Notes: generated from the letters alone by a model not told the origin. 64,000 nt of DNA from Cervus elaphus (GCF_910594005.1 NC_057848.1:131202155-131266154), one strand, 5' to 3'; positions 43,446-54,224 are shown, counted from the stretch's first letter. Translations and numbers: made by a program.

Positions 43446-43473
43446 TATATAAAAATAAATGTCAGACACCAGT

Positions 43474-43690
43474 ACGTGCGTGTGTGCCAAGTCGCTTCAG
43501 TCGTGTCCGACTCTTTGCGACCTCATGGACTGTAGCCTGCCAGGTTCCTCTGTCCATGGGCTTCTCCTGGCAAGAATACTGGAGTGAGTTGCTATGCCCT
43601 CCTCCAGGGGAACTTCCTGACCCAGGGATTGAACGTGCCTCTCCTGCATTGGCAGGCGGGTTCTTTACCACTAGCGCCATCTGGGAAGCC
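43474..43690 (-). mobile_element. Bov-tA SINE
   Basis: Full length. Perfect duplication CAGACACCAGT at 43463-43473 and 43691-43701. Confidence 0.95.
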
Positions 43691-43849
43691 CAGACACCAG
43701 TGTACCTCCTCTTAAAAGCGTATAAATTCATCTTAAAGGATGGAGTCTGTGGGTATATATGCACTGCTGCATACATGTGTCTGTTTTCTGGAAATTAGAG
43801 ATGCTGGTGTGTTTTCTAGAATAAAGATCTCTAGATATTAGCCTTTAGG

Positions 43850-44087
43850 ACTGTAGCTCTCAGATAGCGACAGTTTTGCCCCTCGGGGGCAATTTAGCAA
43901 TGTTTGGAGACATTTTTGGTTGTTATGACTTGGGTGTATCACTGGCATTTAATAGGGTAGAGGCCGGGCATGCTGTTAAACATCCTAGGATGCATAGGGT
44001 GGCCCCTTGTAACAAAGAATGTTTGTTGTTTGTAGGTTGTTACAACCTAAAATGTCAGTAGTGCTGAGGCTGAGAAACCTGTTGTGG
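43850..44087 (+). mobile_element. MER5A (hAT-Charlie DNA transposon)
   Basis: GTTTTGCCCCTCGGGGGCAA, TTTGGAGACATTTTTGGTTG, GCATGCTGTTAAACATCCTA and AAAATGTCAGTAGTGCTGAG follow the MER5A order; non-autonomous and old. Confidence 0.9.
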
Positions 44088-44861
44088 GAAATGGTAAACT
44101 TATCTTTAGAGATACCCAGAAATAAATTGGAGTATAAAATTCTTTCAGCACATTGGTAGGAGAGCTCCGTAAAACTAAGGGGAAACAGAGGCTTCAGGGA
44201 AAGATTTTTACTTTTTGAACAATCCTTGTTCTGCTTGTGAAATTATTTTACTTAAATATCTTGTGCTCATCCATTATTTCTTCTGTTTCTTTTTTTTTTC
44301 ATTTAGATCTAAAATAAGAATGTGTTTTCTTGCAAAGGGGTCTGAAATCTGCAGATAACAAGAGATAAATAACTCAACATCTTCAGGATGACCACTGTCA
44401 CACACATACACCTCCTAACGAATGAACAAGCCATTTCAGGGGTTAGTCAGGAAAGGGACAAGTCATATCAGAATAGAAGTCTAAATGAGACACATGGATT
44501 GATCTGTTTTTCTAGTTTTTATGTATATCTTTATTTCCTTAACCCCAATAACATCTCAATTGATATCATCTGAACAGAGTTTGCTCTGAATTTCTCATCT
44601 TTACTTTCCGTGATGTATACATACTTGAGAAAAAAAATAGAAGGAAAACAAAGAGTTGAAAGAGAAAGAAAAAATGTAAAATCATACCCAGCAACAATTA
44701 TCATTGATGGTAATTACCAACGAGTTTGCCTCTGAATAATTTAGATGTTCCTTTTCCACATAGCCACCAACTTCACCCTCATCTCCCATCATTAGCTGAG
44801 TGTCACAACAACTTCCGTGGAGAGAGGGAGTGCAAATCCTCATAATTTCTCCTGCTACTGC
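44088..44861. other. No confident feature
   Basis: No gene or repeat recognised. Confidence 0.45.
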
Positions 44862-44881
44862 AAAAATAGAATACTGTATTT

Positions 44882-45226
44882 GGAAAAAGAGACACAGAAT
44901 TACAGAACAGACTTTTGAACTCTGTGGGAGAAGGTGAGGGTGGGATGTTGCGAAAGAACAGCATGTATATTATCTATGGTGAAACAGATCACCAGCCCAG
45001 GCTGGATGCATGAGACAAGTGCTCGGGCCTGGTGCACTGGGAAGACCCAGAGGAATCGGGTGGAGAGGGAGGTGGGAGGGGGGATCGGGATGGGGAATAC
45101 ATGTAACTCCATGGCTGATTCATATCAATGTATGACAAAACCCACTGAAATGTTGTGAAGTAATTAGCCTCCAACTAATAAAAAATAAATAAATAAATAA
45201 AAGTAAGTAAAAAAAAAAGAGAGAAA
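44882..45226 (+). mobile_element. 5'-truncated L1 3' end with 20-bp target duplication
   Basis: AACTCTGTGGGAGAAGGTGA to TTAGCCTCCAACTAATAAAA, then an (AAAT)n/A tail. A perfect 20-bp duplication lies at 44862-44881 and 45227-45246. Confidence 0.95.
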
Positions 45227-45547
45227 AAAAATAGAATACTGTATTTGAAAATCTCCACTTTATGATTGCATTCCCTCAAGTGTCACAAATGCAGACCAAC
45301 TTTCTAGACTGATTTTGGTGTCTTCAGGGGCACTTTGTGGTTTTTATATGTTTCTTTTTCCTTGAAATTATTTATTTGCTCATTTTTAATATAGATCAAC
45401 CATTCAGATGGTAAAAATTCATCAAATGCAGGAGGATATACAGTGCAAATGAGTCTCCATCCTCCCTATGTCGTCATTCAGTGCCCCAAACAACCATTGT
45501 TGCCAGCTCTCTCTGCATCAATTCAGACACATCATATGCTTATCCAA

Positions 45548-45683
45548 TCCCTGGAGAAGAAATGACAACCCACTCCAGTATTCTTGCCTGGGAAATCCTA
45601 CGGACAGAGGAGCCTGGAAGGCTGCAGTCATGGTGTCATGAAAGAGTCAGACATGACTGAGTGACTGAGCATGCGCACGCGCG

Positions 45684-45686
<3 letters not shown>
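45548..45686 (+). mobile_element. Bov-tA SINE, 5'-truncated
   Basis: CAACCCACTCCAGTATTCTT core and GAGTCAGACATGACTGAGTG end, running into a (CA)n tract. Confidence 0.88.

Positions 45687-45721
<35 letters not shown>
45687..45721. repeat. (CA)n microsatellite
   Basis: About 17 AC units, grown from the SINE tail. Confidence 0.95.
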
Positions 45722-45723
<2 letters not shown>

Positions 45724-45799
45724 ATCATGTACTTAGAGTCTCCCCATTCCTTCTTATGCAAATGCAAGTTTTCTGTACACACTGTCTTCCACCATGCTC

Positions 45800-45995
45800 T
45801 TTATTAAATAAATGAGGTATAATATACATTCAATAAAGGGCACAATTCATGAATTTTCATATAAGTATACAGCTGTGAAACCAATCAAGGTAGAGAATGT
45901 TATCAGAACCCCAAAGGTTCCATGGTATCTAGTGAAGCCAAGAATCTTCCATCTAAAAGAGACTTCCTCTTCTGAAACTTTGAAGTGGCAGTAAA
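45800..45995 (-). mobile_element. L1M 3' region fragment
   Basis: AATGAGGTATAATATACATT and CAGCTGTGAAACCAATCAAG; antisense L1M layout. Confidence 0.55.
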
Positions 45996-46170
45996 AATTT
46001 TTAATTATATCTAAAAATTTTATATTTATTTTACTTTGAGTGAAAACTTTTTTATTGGAGTATAGCTGATTTACAATGTTGTGCTAGTTTCAGGCATACA
46101 GCAAGATGAATCAGTTATACATATACATATATCCACTCTTTTTTAGATTCTTTTCCCATATAAGCCATTG

Positions 46171-46318
46171 GGCATGCATGCTCAGTCGCTTCAGTTGTGT
46201 ACAACTGTTTGCAACCCTATGGACTGTAGCCTGCCAGGCTCCTCCAGGCAAGAATACTAGAATATATTGCCAGGCCTTCTCCATGCAAGAATACTGGAAT
46301 GTATTGTCATGGTCTCCT
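46171..46318 (-). mobile_element. Bov-tA SINE, rearranged
   Basis: Target duplication CATATAAGCCATTG at 46157-46170 and 46319-46332. The core CAAGAATACT...TATTG occurs twice, an internal duplication. Confidence 0.9.
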
Positions 46319-46344
46319 CATATAAGCCATTGAAAATGAAGGTG

Positions 46345-46548
46345 AAAAAGTGTTAGTCACTCAGTCATGTCCAACTCTTTGAGACCTCACAAACTAGCCC
46401 ACCAGTCTCCTCTGTCCATGGGATTTCCTAGGCAAGAATACTGGAATGGCCATTTCCTTCTCCAGGGGATCTTCCCGACCCAGGAATCGAACCCGGGTCT
46501 CCTGCATTGCAGGCAGATTCTTTACCACTGAGTTACCAGGGAAGCCAT
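46345..46548 (-). mobile_element. Bov-tA SINE
   Basis: GTTAGTCACTCAGTCATGTC end, core and antisense head ACTGAGTTACCAGGGAAGCC. Confidence 0.9.
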
Positions 46549-47064
46549 TACAGAGTATCAGAGTTACTTGTGTTGGACAGTAGGTTAGATTGTAGTGTGT
46601 ATATGTCAATCCTAATCTCCCAACTTACGCCTCCTCCCTGTCCCTTTCCTTCCTGGTAACCAAAGGTTTGTTTTCTACATCTGTGACTCTATTTCTGTTT
46701 TATAAATAATTTCGTTTGTACCATTTTTAAAGATTCCACATATAAGCAATAACATATGGTGTCTTTCTCTGTCTGACTTACTTCACTCAGTATTACTGTC
46801 TCTAACTTGATCCATGTTGCTGCAAATAGTGTTATTTTCTTCATTTTATAGCTGAGTAATACTCCATTATATATATGTTTCACAACTTCTTTATCCATTC
46901 TGCTGTTGATGGACATTTAGGTTGCTTCCATGTCCTGGCTTTTGTAAACAATGCTGCCATGAACACTGGAGTGTCCATGTATATTTTTGAATTATAGTTT
47001 TCTCTGGATGTAGGCCCAGGAGTTGAATTGCTGGATCATATGGTAGCTCTATATTTAGGTTTTT

Positions 47065-47115
47065 AAAGAACCTCCATTCTCAAAAAAAAAAAAAAAAAAA
47101 AGAACCTCCATTCTC
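47065..47115 (+). mobile_element. Poly(A)-only retroinsertion
   Basis: AAAGAACCTCCATTCTC at 47065-47081 and 47099-47115 flanks a pure A run with no other inserted sequence. The host L1 is otherwise continuous across it. Confidence 0.85.
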
Positions 47116-47619
47116 TTCTCTATAGTGGCTGTAGCAATTTATATTCCAACCAACCATGTAGGAGGGTTCAATTTTCTTCATACCCTCTCCAGCATTTATT
47201 GTATGTAGACTTTTTGATGATGGCCATTCTGACTGACAAGTGTGAGGTGATACCTCATCGTAGTTCTGATTTGCATTTCTCTAATAATTAGTGATGTTGA
47301 GCATCTTTCATATGCTTTTTAGCCATCTGTATGTCTTCTTTGGAGAAGTATTTTTTTTTTAAGTAACACATTTTCATTTATGCCTTTTCCCTTTTGCCAC
47401 TCTACTCACAGGTGAATTCCTAGGCACCTAACACCTATTGTCAATACATTCTTACTTTTTAAAAAAGAATAAATGATAGAACTGAAATCCTACCATTTAC
47501 TCTGGATTCAAATAGTCTGGAAAATGCTAGCAATTTTGAGAGAGCAGAATACTTTGAAAAGCATTATTTTAATTTTGGCTCGACCACTTCATGGTTTTAT
47601 AATTATGGACAAGTTACTC

Positions 47620-47825
47620 AACTTCCCTTGTGGCTCAGCTGGTAAAGAATCCACCTGCAATGCAGGAGACCTGGGTTTGATCCCTGTGTTGGGAAGATCC
47701 CCTGGAGAAGGGAAAGGCTATCCACTCCAGTATTCTGGCCTGGAAAACTCCATGGACTGTATAGTCCACGGGGTCACAAAGAGTCGGACACTACTGAGCA
47801 ACTTACACTTTCACTTTTCACTTTA
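47620..47825 (+). mobile_element. Bov-tA SINE
   Basis: CTTCCCTTGTGGCTCAGCTG head to the (CACTTTT)n tail. Confidence 0.92.
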
Positions 47826-47935
47826 CTCAGTTACTTTGAGACTTAGTTTCATTGTCTGTGTAAGCAATAATGTTTACTTGGCAAGGCGGTTGGGAGAATG
47901 GAAAATATATTCGGTGCCTGGCACATAATAGCTGT
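47826..47935 (+). mobile_element. MIR fragment
   Basis: GAGACTTAGTTTCATTGTCT and GTGCCTGGCACATAATAGCT flank the MIR core order. Confidence 0.65.
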
Positions 47936-48049
47936 GATCAGAAGGGAGGGTTGTAGGCTTAAGAGGTGGAGAATTGAAAAGAGTCAGTCTTTGGAACCAT
48001 AGCAGAAGATTTTTCTTCAGTGATAACCAGTAGAAAATTTATTTCCCTA

Positions 48050-48300
48050 CACTCCAGTATTCTTGCCTAGTGAATCCTGTGGACAGAGGAGCCTGGTGGG
48101 CTGCTGTCCACCGGGTCTCATAGAGTCGGACATGACTGAAACGACTTAGCATGCATACATGCATTGGAGAAGGAAATGGCAGCCCACTCCAGTATTCTTG
48201 CCTGGAGATTCCCAGGGACGGAGGAGCCTGGTGGGTTGCCGTCTATGGGGTCGCACAGGGTCAGACACGACTGAAGCGACTTAGCAGCAGCAGCAGCATA
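48050..48300 (+). mobile_element. Two partial Bov-tA SINEs in tandem
   Basis: Core-to-end pieces at 48050-48160 and 48166-48300, both lacking the tRNA head. The second ends with (CAG)n at 48283-48297. Confidence 0.85.
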
Positions 48301-49040
48301 CAAAGTTTGAGATTCTCTTCTATCACCAAAGAACTGTGAATATACTTTGGGAACTTATTAATCTCCTTTTCTTTGGGAATATCTGCCTGGAGGTGGCATG
48401 ATTGTGGTGGTCTAATTAAAAACAGTTTTAGGGTCCATCTGGTTTCCCGGATATCACCTTTTCTCAAAGTGCCATGGTTTGGAGGTGGCAACATCACGAT
48501 AAAGGACTGTTCCTTGGGCTTGGCTAGCTGCCCAGACCAGGCTGACCAGGTTGGCTTCAGTCTTGTGGATCTAGAGCCTGAATTGTGGTTTCCATGGTCA
48601 CAGCATTGTTTATACTCTGAAGGGGCTTAGCCATGTTTGAAAGAGGCAGAATGCCAATTTATCAATTTTTTTGGCATGGGGGATAGTCTGTTTCAGTTGC
48701 CAGAAGAGTCATGGCTCTTAACCATAGTAACTTCTTGTTGAGGGAATTTGGAGAGATAAGTGTGTTGTTACGTAAGAAAGCACTAAGGATAGACCCGGAG
48801 GGGGTGTGGTGAGTAAGTTCAGTGGCTTGTTCTTCCTGGTTGTGTGTGTTTCTTCTCAACTAGTGTCAGATAAACATGGCCCACTTTGGGTTTCTGGGCT
48901 TCCTTTTCTAGTCTGGAGCCTCACTATGCCCTTTTGGGAGACACATTTTCTCCAAACAGGTGCAATACAGATGATTTCATTTCTGTCCAATGTGTTACAA
49001 CCACATTCGGTTTTTTTCTTTTCTGAGGTTATAATCAGGA
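48301..49040. other. Unassigned segment
   Basis: Less A/T-rich than its surroundings and not matching the repeats listed here. Short open frames exist on both strands (+ 48373-48630; - 48662-48859 and 48856-49143) without recognisable domains. It could be a decayed retroviral internal region, but I cannot show it. Confidence 0.35.
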
Positions 49041-49050
49041 TACAGAGACA

Positions 49051-49080
49051 GATGTGTGTGTGTGTGTGTGTGTGTGTGTT
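49051..49080. repeat. (TG)n microsatellite
   Basis: About 14 GT units. Confidence 0.95.
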
Positions 49081-49182
49081 TGGAGGTGAGTGAGAACTCA
49101 CTTTAAGGAAAAAATATCTAAAATTAGATTTGAATGTGAACATTTATTCAGAAGTAAATCCAATTTGAAGTGAATATTTATT

Positions 49183-49220
49183 AAGAATGTCCACAAAAAA
49201 AAAAAAAAAAGAATGTCCAC
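49183..49220 (+). mobile_element. Poly(A)-only retroinsertion
   Basis: AAGAATGTCCAC at 49183-49194 and 49209-49220 flanks A14 with nothing else inserted. Confidence 0.85.
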
Positions 49221-49364
49221 TGCCACTCCATCACTACATTACAGGAGGAAAAGTGTCATGAAGAGTACATTGGAGAATGATAAACAACAAGGACCACAGG
49301 GAACTATATTCAATATCTTGTAATAACCTATAATAGAAAGGAATCTGAAAAAATTATATATCAG

Positions 49365-49647
49365 TTCAGTTCAGTCGCTCAGTCGTGTCCAACTCTTTGC
49401 GACCCCATGAATCGCAGCACGGCAGGCCTCCCTGTCCATCACCAACTCCCAGAGTTTACTCAAACTCATGTCCATCGAGTCAGTGATGCCATCCAGCCAT
49501 CTCATCCTCTGTCGTCCCCTTCTCCTCCTGCCCCCAATCCCTCCCAGCATCAGGGTCTTTTCCAATGAGTCAACTCTTCGCATGAGGTGGCCAAAGTATT
49601 GGAGTTTCAGCTTCAGCATCAGTCCTTCCAAAGAACACCCAGGACTG

Positions 49648-49649
<2 letters not shown>
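49365..49649 (-). mobile_element. BovB 3' end fragment
   Basis: (TTCAG)n, CGACCCCATGAATCGCAGCA and CCCAATCCCTCCCAGCATCA; 5'-truncated inside the coding region and set in a TA-rich tract. Confidence 0.92.

Positions 49650-49683
<34 letters not shown>
49650..49683. repeat. (TA)n microsatellite
   Basis: About 17 TA units between the BovB and the CHR SINE. Confidence 0.95.
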
Positions 49684-49687
<4 letters not shown>

Positions 49688-49690
49688 TCA

Positions 49691-49945
49691 GGGACTTCCC
49701 TGGTGGTCCAGTGGTAAGGAATCCATCTTGCAATGCAGAGGATACGGGTTTGATCCCTGGTCAGGGAACTAAGATCCCACATGCTGTGGGGTGACTAAGC
49801 CCACGTGCTGCAACTACTGAGCCCTCATGCCACAGCTAGAGAGTCCATGTGCCACATCAAATAGATCCTGTATGATGTAACAAAGATCCCATGTGCTGCA
49901 ACTAAGACCCGATGCAGCCAAATACATGAATAAATATAAAAAGCA
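49691..49945 (+). mobile_element. CHR-type SINE
   Basis: GGGACTTCCCTGGTGGTCCA head, CAACTACTGAGCCCTCATGC module and an A-rich tail. Short duplication AAAACTCA on both sides. Confidence 0.9.
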
Positions 49946-50097
49946 AAAAAACTCAATGTATGTGTATAACTAGTCATTTTGTTGTACACCTGAAACTAAC
50001 ACAACATTGTAAATAAACAATAGTTCAATAAAAAAAGAAAAGAGTACATTGGATAGGAGTGCGACAGTGGTGTAGTTGCTTGTAATTTTAGTATCTG

Positions 50098-51100
50098 ACT
50101 GCCATGGACCAAAAGTTTGTGTCCCCCTTCCCTCATTAATATAATGAAATCCTAACTTGCAGTGTGATTAGGAGGTGAGGCTTCGGGGAGGTAATTAAAT
50201 CAGAACCCTCACAAATGGGGTTAGTACCCTTATAAAAAAATCACAAGAATAATATTCCATTGTATATATGTACCACATCTTCTTTATCCATTCATCTGTT
50301 GATGGACAACATCTAGGTTGCTTCCATGTCCTGGCTATTGTAAATAGTGCTGCTATGAACATTGGGGTACATGAGTCTTTTTGAATAATGTTTTTCTCAG
50401 GGTATATGCCCAGTAGTGGGATTGCTGGGTAGTTTTATTTTAGTTTTTTAAGGACCCTCCATACTGTTCTCCATAGTAGCTGTACCAATTTACATTCCCA
50501 CCAACAGTGTAGGAGGCTTGTTCCTTTTCCCCTATCCCTCTCCAGCATTGATTTAACGCATATATATGGAATCTAGAAAAATGGTACAGATGAAACTATT
50601 TCCAGGGCAGAAATAGAGGCACAGACATAGAGAATGGACTTGTGGATACAGGAGTGGAGGGGAGGCTGGGACGAATTGGGAGAGGAGGATTGATATGTAT
50701 ACACTACCACATGTAAAATAGCTAGTGGAAACATGCTGAATAGCACAGGGAGCTTAGCTTGGTGCTCTGTGATGACCTAGAGGGGTGGGATGAGAGGGAG
50801 GGGTGGGAGGGAGACTCAGGAGGGAGGGGATATATGTATACATTTGGCTGTAAAGCCATTATGCTCCAACTTAAAAAAGAGAGAAAGAAACCAAAAATGC
50901 AGGAGAGCTTGCTTTCCCTCCCTCTGCTCTGTGCCAGATGAGGATATAAGAAGAAAACAGCCAACCAGGAAGTGGGCTCTAACCACACACCGGATCTGCC
51001 CGCACCTTGATCTTGCCTCCGGAGATCAGAGAGATCAGATCCGTGAGAAAGAAATGTTTGTTGTCTAAGCCACCCAGTCCATGATACCTTCAAAAAAAAA
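50098..51100 (+). mobile_element. MST/MLT1-type MaLR LTR split by an L1
   Basis: The left part (50098-50240) has GTTTGTGTCCCCCTTCCCTC and GTTAGTACCCTTATAAAAAA. The right part (about 50885-51100) has AACCAGGAAGTGGGCTCTAA, GCACCTTGATCTTGCC and AAGCCACCCAGTCCATGATA. The two halves join into one LTR when the L1 is removed. Confidence 0.82.
50245..50880. mobile_element. L1 with 5' inversion inside the MaLR LTR
   Basis: 50245-about 50555 is antisense ORF2 (TTCCATTGTATATATGTACC, TTCATCTGTTGATGGACAAC, CCCACCAACAGTGTAGGAGG). About 50560-50880 is sense (GGAATCTAGAAAAATGGTAC, GGGCAGAAATAGAGGCACAG, GGTGCTCTGTGATGACCTAG). This is the head-to-head arrangement of twin priming. Confidence 0.82.
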
Positions 51101-51374
51101 AATACATATATATATATATATATATCAGCCTGAACTAAGACACTGACTTTTGCAGATTTTACAGAAATGTTTGAATGTGTGAGTACGTAGCTTGGATTTC
51201 TCCCTGGGGCCTTGCAAAGTGCCATGCGGTGAGGGGCCTTGAAGCCTCACAGGGAAACCACATGTACCAGGTTAGTGGAGTGCCAACTGTGCCAAGCCTA
51301 TTAGATTCCTCCTGCAGGTGGTTGTCTCCTTACATTTCCCTGTGGACTTTTATCCTTTCTTTTTTAAAAATCTT

Positions 51375-51515
51375 AAAAAAGTTTTTTTATTGCCAGACAA
51401 TTGCTTTACAATATTGTGCTGGTTTCTGCCATATATCAATGTGAATCAGCCACAGGTATACATATGTCCCTTCCCTCTTGAGTCTCCCTCCCACCTCCCA
51501 CCCCATCCTCCCTGT
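51375..51515 (-). mobile_element. L1 3' UTR fragment, antisense
   Basis: GCTTTACAATATTGTGCTGG, ATGTGAATCAGCCACAGGTA and CCTCCCACCTCCCACCCCAT. Confidence 0.82.
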
Positions 51516-51683
51516 GGATTTTGCTACTTCTCTCTCACAAGTTCCCACATGAGCTTTGTAGAGGAAGCCAAATGTGTTAAAGGACTAAATAATGGGTATT
51601 TTAAAACCATATTTTAACCAGTCCAATAACGACTTAATTTCTTTAATACTGTACCTACTTGGAATGTTGCAGGGAGGAGAGTT

Positions 51684-52016
51684 GGGTGAGGATAGAGGCT
51701 CGCTAAAAGAGGCATAAAAGATCACAGATGCTGTGCTAAGACATCACTGTCTCTAGGCAAGGGCCTGTGGCTTTAAGAGCTGCCCAATGGGTTTAAGTAG
51801 CAGCAAGTGTTTGGGATTAGCTATTAGGAAAAATAATTTTATTTTGAGTAGGGCATAGACTATTAAAGCAATTATGGATCTCTCTTTCTTGCAGCCCTTA
51901 GTGGATCATCAAATTCTCAGCTCTTAAAGCCACAAGCCTTTTCTTAGAGGCAGTGCTGTCTTAGCGCAGCATTTGTAATCTTTTATGCCGCTTTTAGAGA
52001 GCCTTTATCCTCACCC
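51684..52016. repeat. Large palindrome: 99-bp arms, 135-bp spacer
   Basis: The left arm 51684-51782 and the reverse complement of the right arm 51918-52016 align without gaps, with 12 mismatches by eye (about 88% identity). Shared blocks include GGCATAAAAGAT, GCTAAGACA and TGTGGCTTTAAGAGCTG. It looks like an old palindromic DNA transposon (MITE-like) or a conserved hairpin element; I do not recognise the family. Confidence 0.85.
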
Positions 52017-52282
52017 GCCTCATCTTTCTGAGATAATTTAGGCACAGGTATATTTGATGTGAAGAGACTAGGCAAAATCACTGCTCAGGATTCCTTCCAG
52101 TGCAAATCACATTCAGTATGTGTTTGCCTTGTTTAAAGCAAATCCAATATTCTAAATTCAGTTTTTTAAAAAAGTGGGGAGGCTGGTAGGGGAATAGGGG
52201 AAGAAAGGACTTTTTCATGTCATAAAAGAACTCCTTACAAGTTTAGTTTACAGGACAAGCTGTCTTTTAGTATGTTTAGTCT

Positions 52283-52680
52283 AGGGGTCAGTAAACTAGG
52301 ACCCTGTACCAAATCTAGCCTCATGCCTATGTTTTTTTTTAAACAGCAGAAATATATTTTCTCACAGTTCTGGAGGCTAGAAATCCCAAATCAAGGCATC
52401 AGCAGGATTGGTTCCTTCTGAGACCTCTCTCCCTGGCTTGTAGATGGCTGTCTTCTACCTGTATCTTCACATGGTCGGCCCTCTGTCTGATTGTCTGTTT
52501 TTCTAAATAAAGTTTTATTGGAACACAGCCACACCACCCATTTATTTATGTATTGTCTGTGGTTGCTTTTGTGCAACAACAGCAGAGCTGGAGAGTTGCC
52601 ACAGAGACCATACGGCCCACAAAGCCTTAAACATTTGCTATCTGGCTCTTTTACAGATAAAGCTTGCTGACTCTTGGTTT
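52283..52680 (-). mobile_element. hAT-like DNA transposon remnant split by a MaLR fragment
   Basis: Ends CTAGGGGTCAGTAAACTA and AAAGCTTGCTGACTCTTGG are inverted repeats. The interior has TTTTATTGGAACACAGCCAC and ACAGAGACCATACGGCCCAC. 52335-52500 (TTTTCTCACAGTTCTGGAGG and onward) is an antisense MST/MLT1 piece inserted in it. Confidence 0.7.
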
Positions 52681-53380
52681 ATATTACGATGAGGTTGACC
52701 AAAATTCAATCACACACATAGTGTTTGATACGAGATGCAGTTTTCCCTTACTCACTTGCCCTGTCCATGAAGAATTTAATTGGGGTACATTTTATAGGTT
52801 GAGGATTAAAGTTTCACAGTAGTGAAAAACCTAAATAAATAGACCTCCTCTCACAACATCTGTTCTTTTTCTAGTTATGGCAGCTAAATGTAGCACTGAC
52901 TACATAATCTAAACAAATTATTTCATGTTAAATCAGATTATGTGGACATTTAACCATGTTAGGATTCTGTGACTGACTTTAGAAAGGAAGTACTCAGATG
53001 CCACCATAAATGGACTAAACAGTTTAGATTATGGCATTGCAGACATGGTAAACTGCTTGAAACCAGAAGTTGATTTGACACTAGACTATATTACTTATTG
53101 TTTCATTTTCTGTTTTACTATAATATACTGCCTTTAATTTTTAACTTTTTGTCTATTTTTTAATCTTGCGTTCTGATATGCTCCATGCTATCAACCTGAA
53201 TGGAATATTCAAGTGGCTCTTGACTTCTTTCTATAAAACTTTAAGTCTTCAAAATTCTGCATCTTACAACAATTTATGATATTTTCTTGAGTTTAGATTT
53301 TTTTCCTTCTAAGTAGGAAAATGTATTTTGGATCCTGTGTGCGACTTCTCGTATGAGTTGATGTTCTTTGATAGTGTTAT
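52681..53380. other. No confident feature
   Basis: A/T-rich, unassigned. Confidence 0.45.
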
Positions 53381-53865
53381 GGACTGAATTGTATCCTCCT
53401 ACCTCTCTCCCCTCACAGCCAAGAAAAAAGATGTCTTGGAAGCCCTAACCTCCAATACTTTAGAATGTGACCTGATTTGGAAATAAGGTTGTTGTTGATG
53501 TATTAGTTAATATGAGGAAGGCATAGTTATCCTTGAGTTGTGTGGACCTCTAACCCAACGTGAGTGGTGTCCTTATAGGAAGATGGCCATGTGAAGAGAG
53601 GGAGACACAGGGAGAGTGCCATGTGATGACAAAGGCGGAGACTACAGTGATGCAGCTGCAAGCCAAGCAAGACCAGAGACTGCTGGCAAACCAGCAGAAG
53701 CTAGAAGAAGCAAGGAAGGAGTCCCCCATAGGTTCTAGAGAGAGCATGGCCCCACCAACACCTCAGTTTCAGACTTATAATCTCCAGAACTGTGAGGCAA
53801 TAAATGTTTGTTGTTTTAAGCCATGCAGTACTTTGTTCTGGCAGCCCTAGAAAATTCTTAACAAT
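53381..53865 (+). mobile_element. MLT1-type MaLR LTR, nearly complete
   Basis: TTATGGACTGAATTGTATCC start, GGAAGATGGCCATGTGAAGA middle, ATCTCCAGAACTGTGAGGCA and AATAAATGTTTGTTGTTTTA near the end. Open frames in it are incidental. Confidence 0.9.
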
Positions 53866-53985
53866 ATATAAAGATCGAATTTTGTGAGGCTGACTCCCTA
53901 GGACCTATGCAGTAGGGCTATGAGAAAACAACAGTGAAACTCCTATATCACACAACTTTTTAATATTTTCCATTGGTTGCTACAA

Positions 53986-54224
53986 GGGCTTCCCTGATGG
54001 CTCAGCAGGTAAAGAATCTGCCTGCAATGCAGGAGACACAAGAGACACTGGTTTGATCCTTGGGTCAGGAAGATCCCCTAAGGAAGGAAATGGCAATGCA
54101 CTCCAGTATTCTTGCCTGGAAAACCCCACGGACAGAGAAGCCTAACAGCCTACAATCCAAAGGTCACAAAGAGTTGGACACAACTGAGCAACTAAGTGCA
54201 CAATTGATTACTACATCATGCAAG
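53986..54224 (+). mobile_element. Bov-tA SINE with unusually long flanking duplication
   Basis: Full-length SINE. A perfect 22-bp direct repeat lies at 53957-53978 and 54225-54246, with partial similarity extending further on both sides. Confidence 0.92.

Larger units (their letters stand above)
46040..47345 (-). mobile_element. L1 3' end and ORF2 C-terminus, antisense, with three insertions
   Basis: TATTGGAGTATAGCTGATTT (3' UTR), then after two SINEs TGACTTACTTCACTCAGTAT, TACTCCATTATATATATGTT and GTGAGGTGATACCTCATCG. SINEs sit at 46171-46318 and 46345-46545, and a poly(A)-only insertion at 47082. Confidence 0.8.
49255..50040 (+). mobile_element. L1 3' UTR containing nested BovB, (TA)n and CHR SINE
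   Basis: Sense L1 3' UTR: GGGAACTATATTCAATATCT, interrupted, then GTACACCTGAAACTAACACA and TAAACAATAGTTCAATAAAA. Insertions occupy 49365-49950. Confidence 0.82.

Noticed and set aside
50722..51225. 167-codon minus-strand ORF
   Set aside because: It runs through L1 3' UTR, a MaLR LTR and a TA repeat; chance frame.
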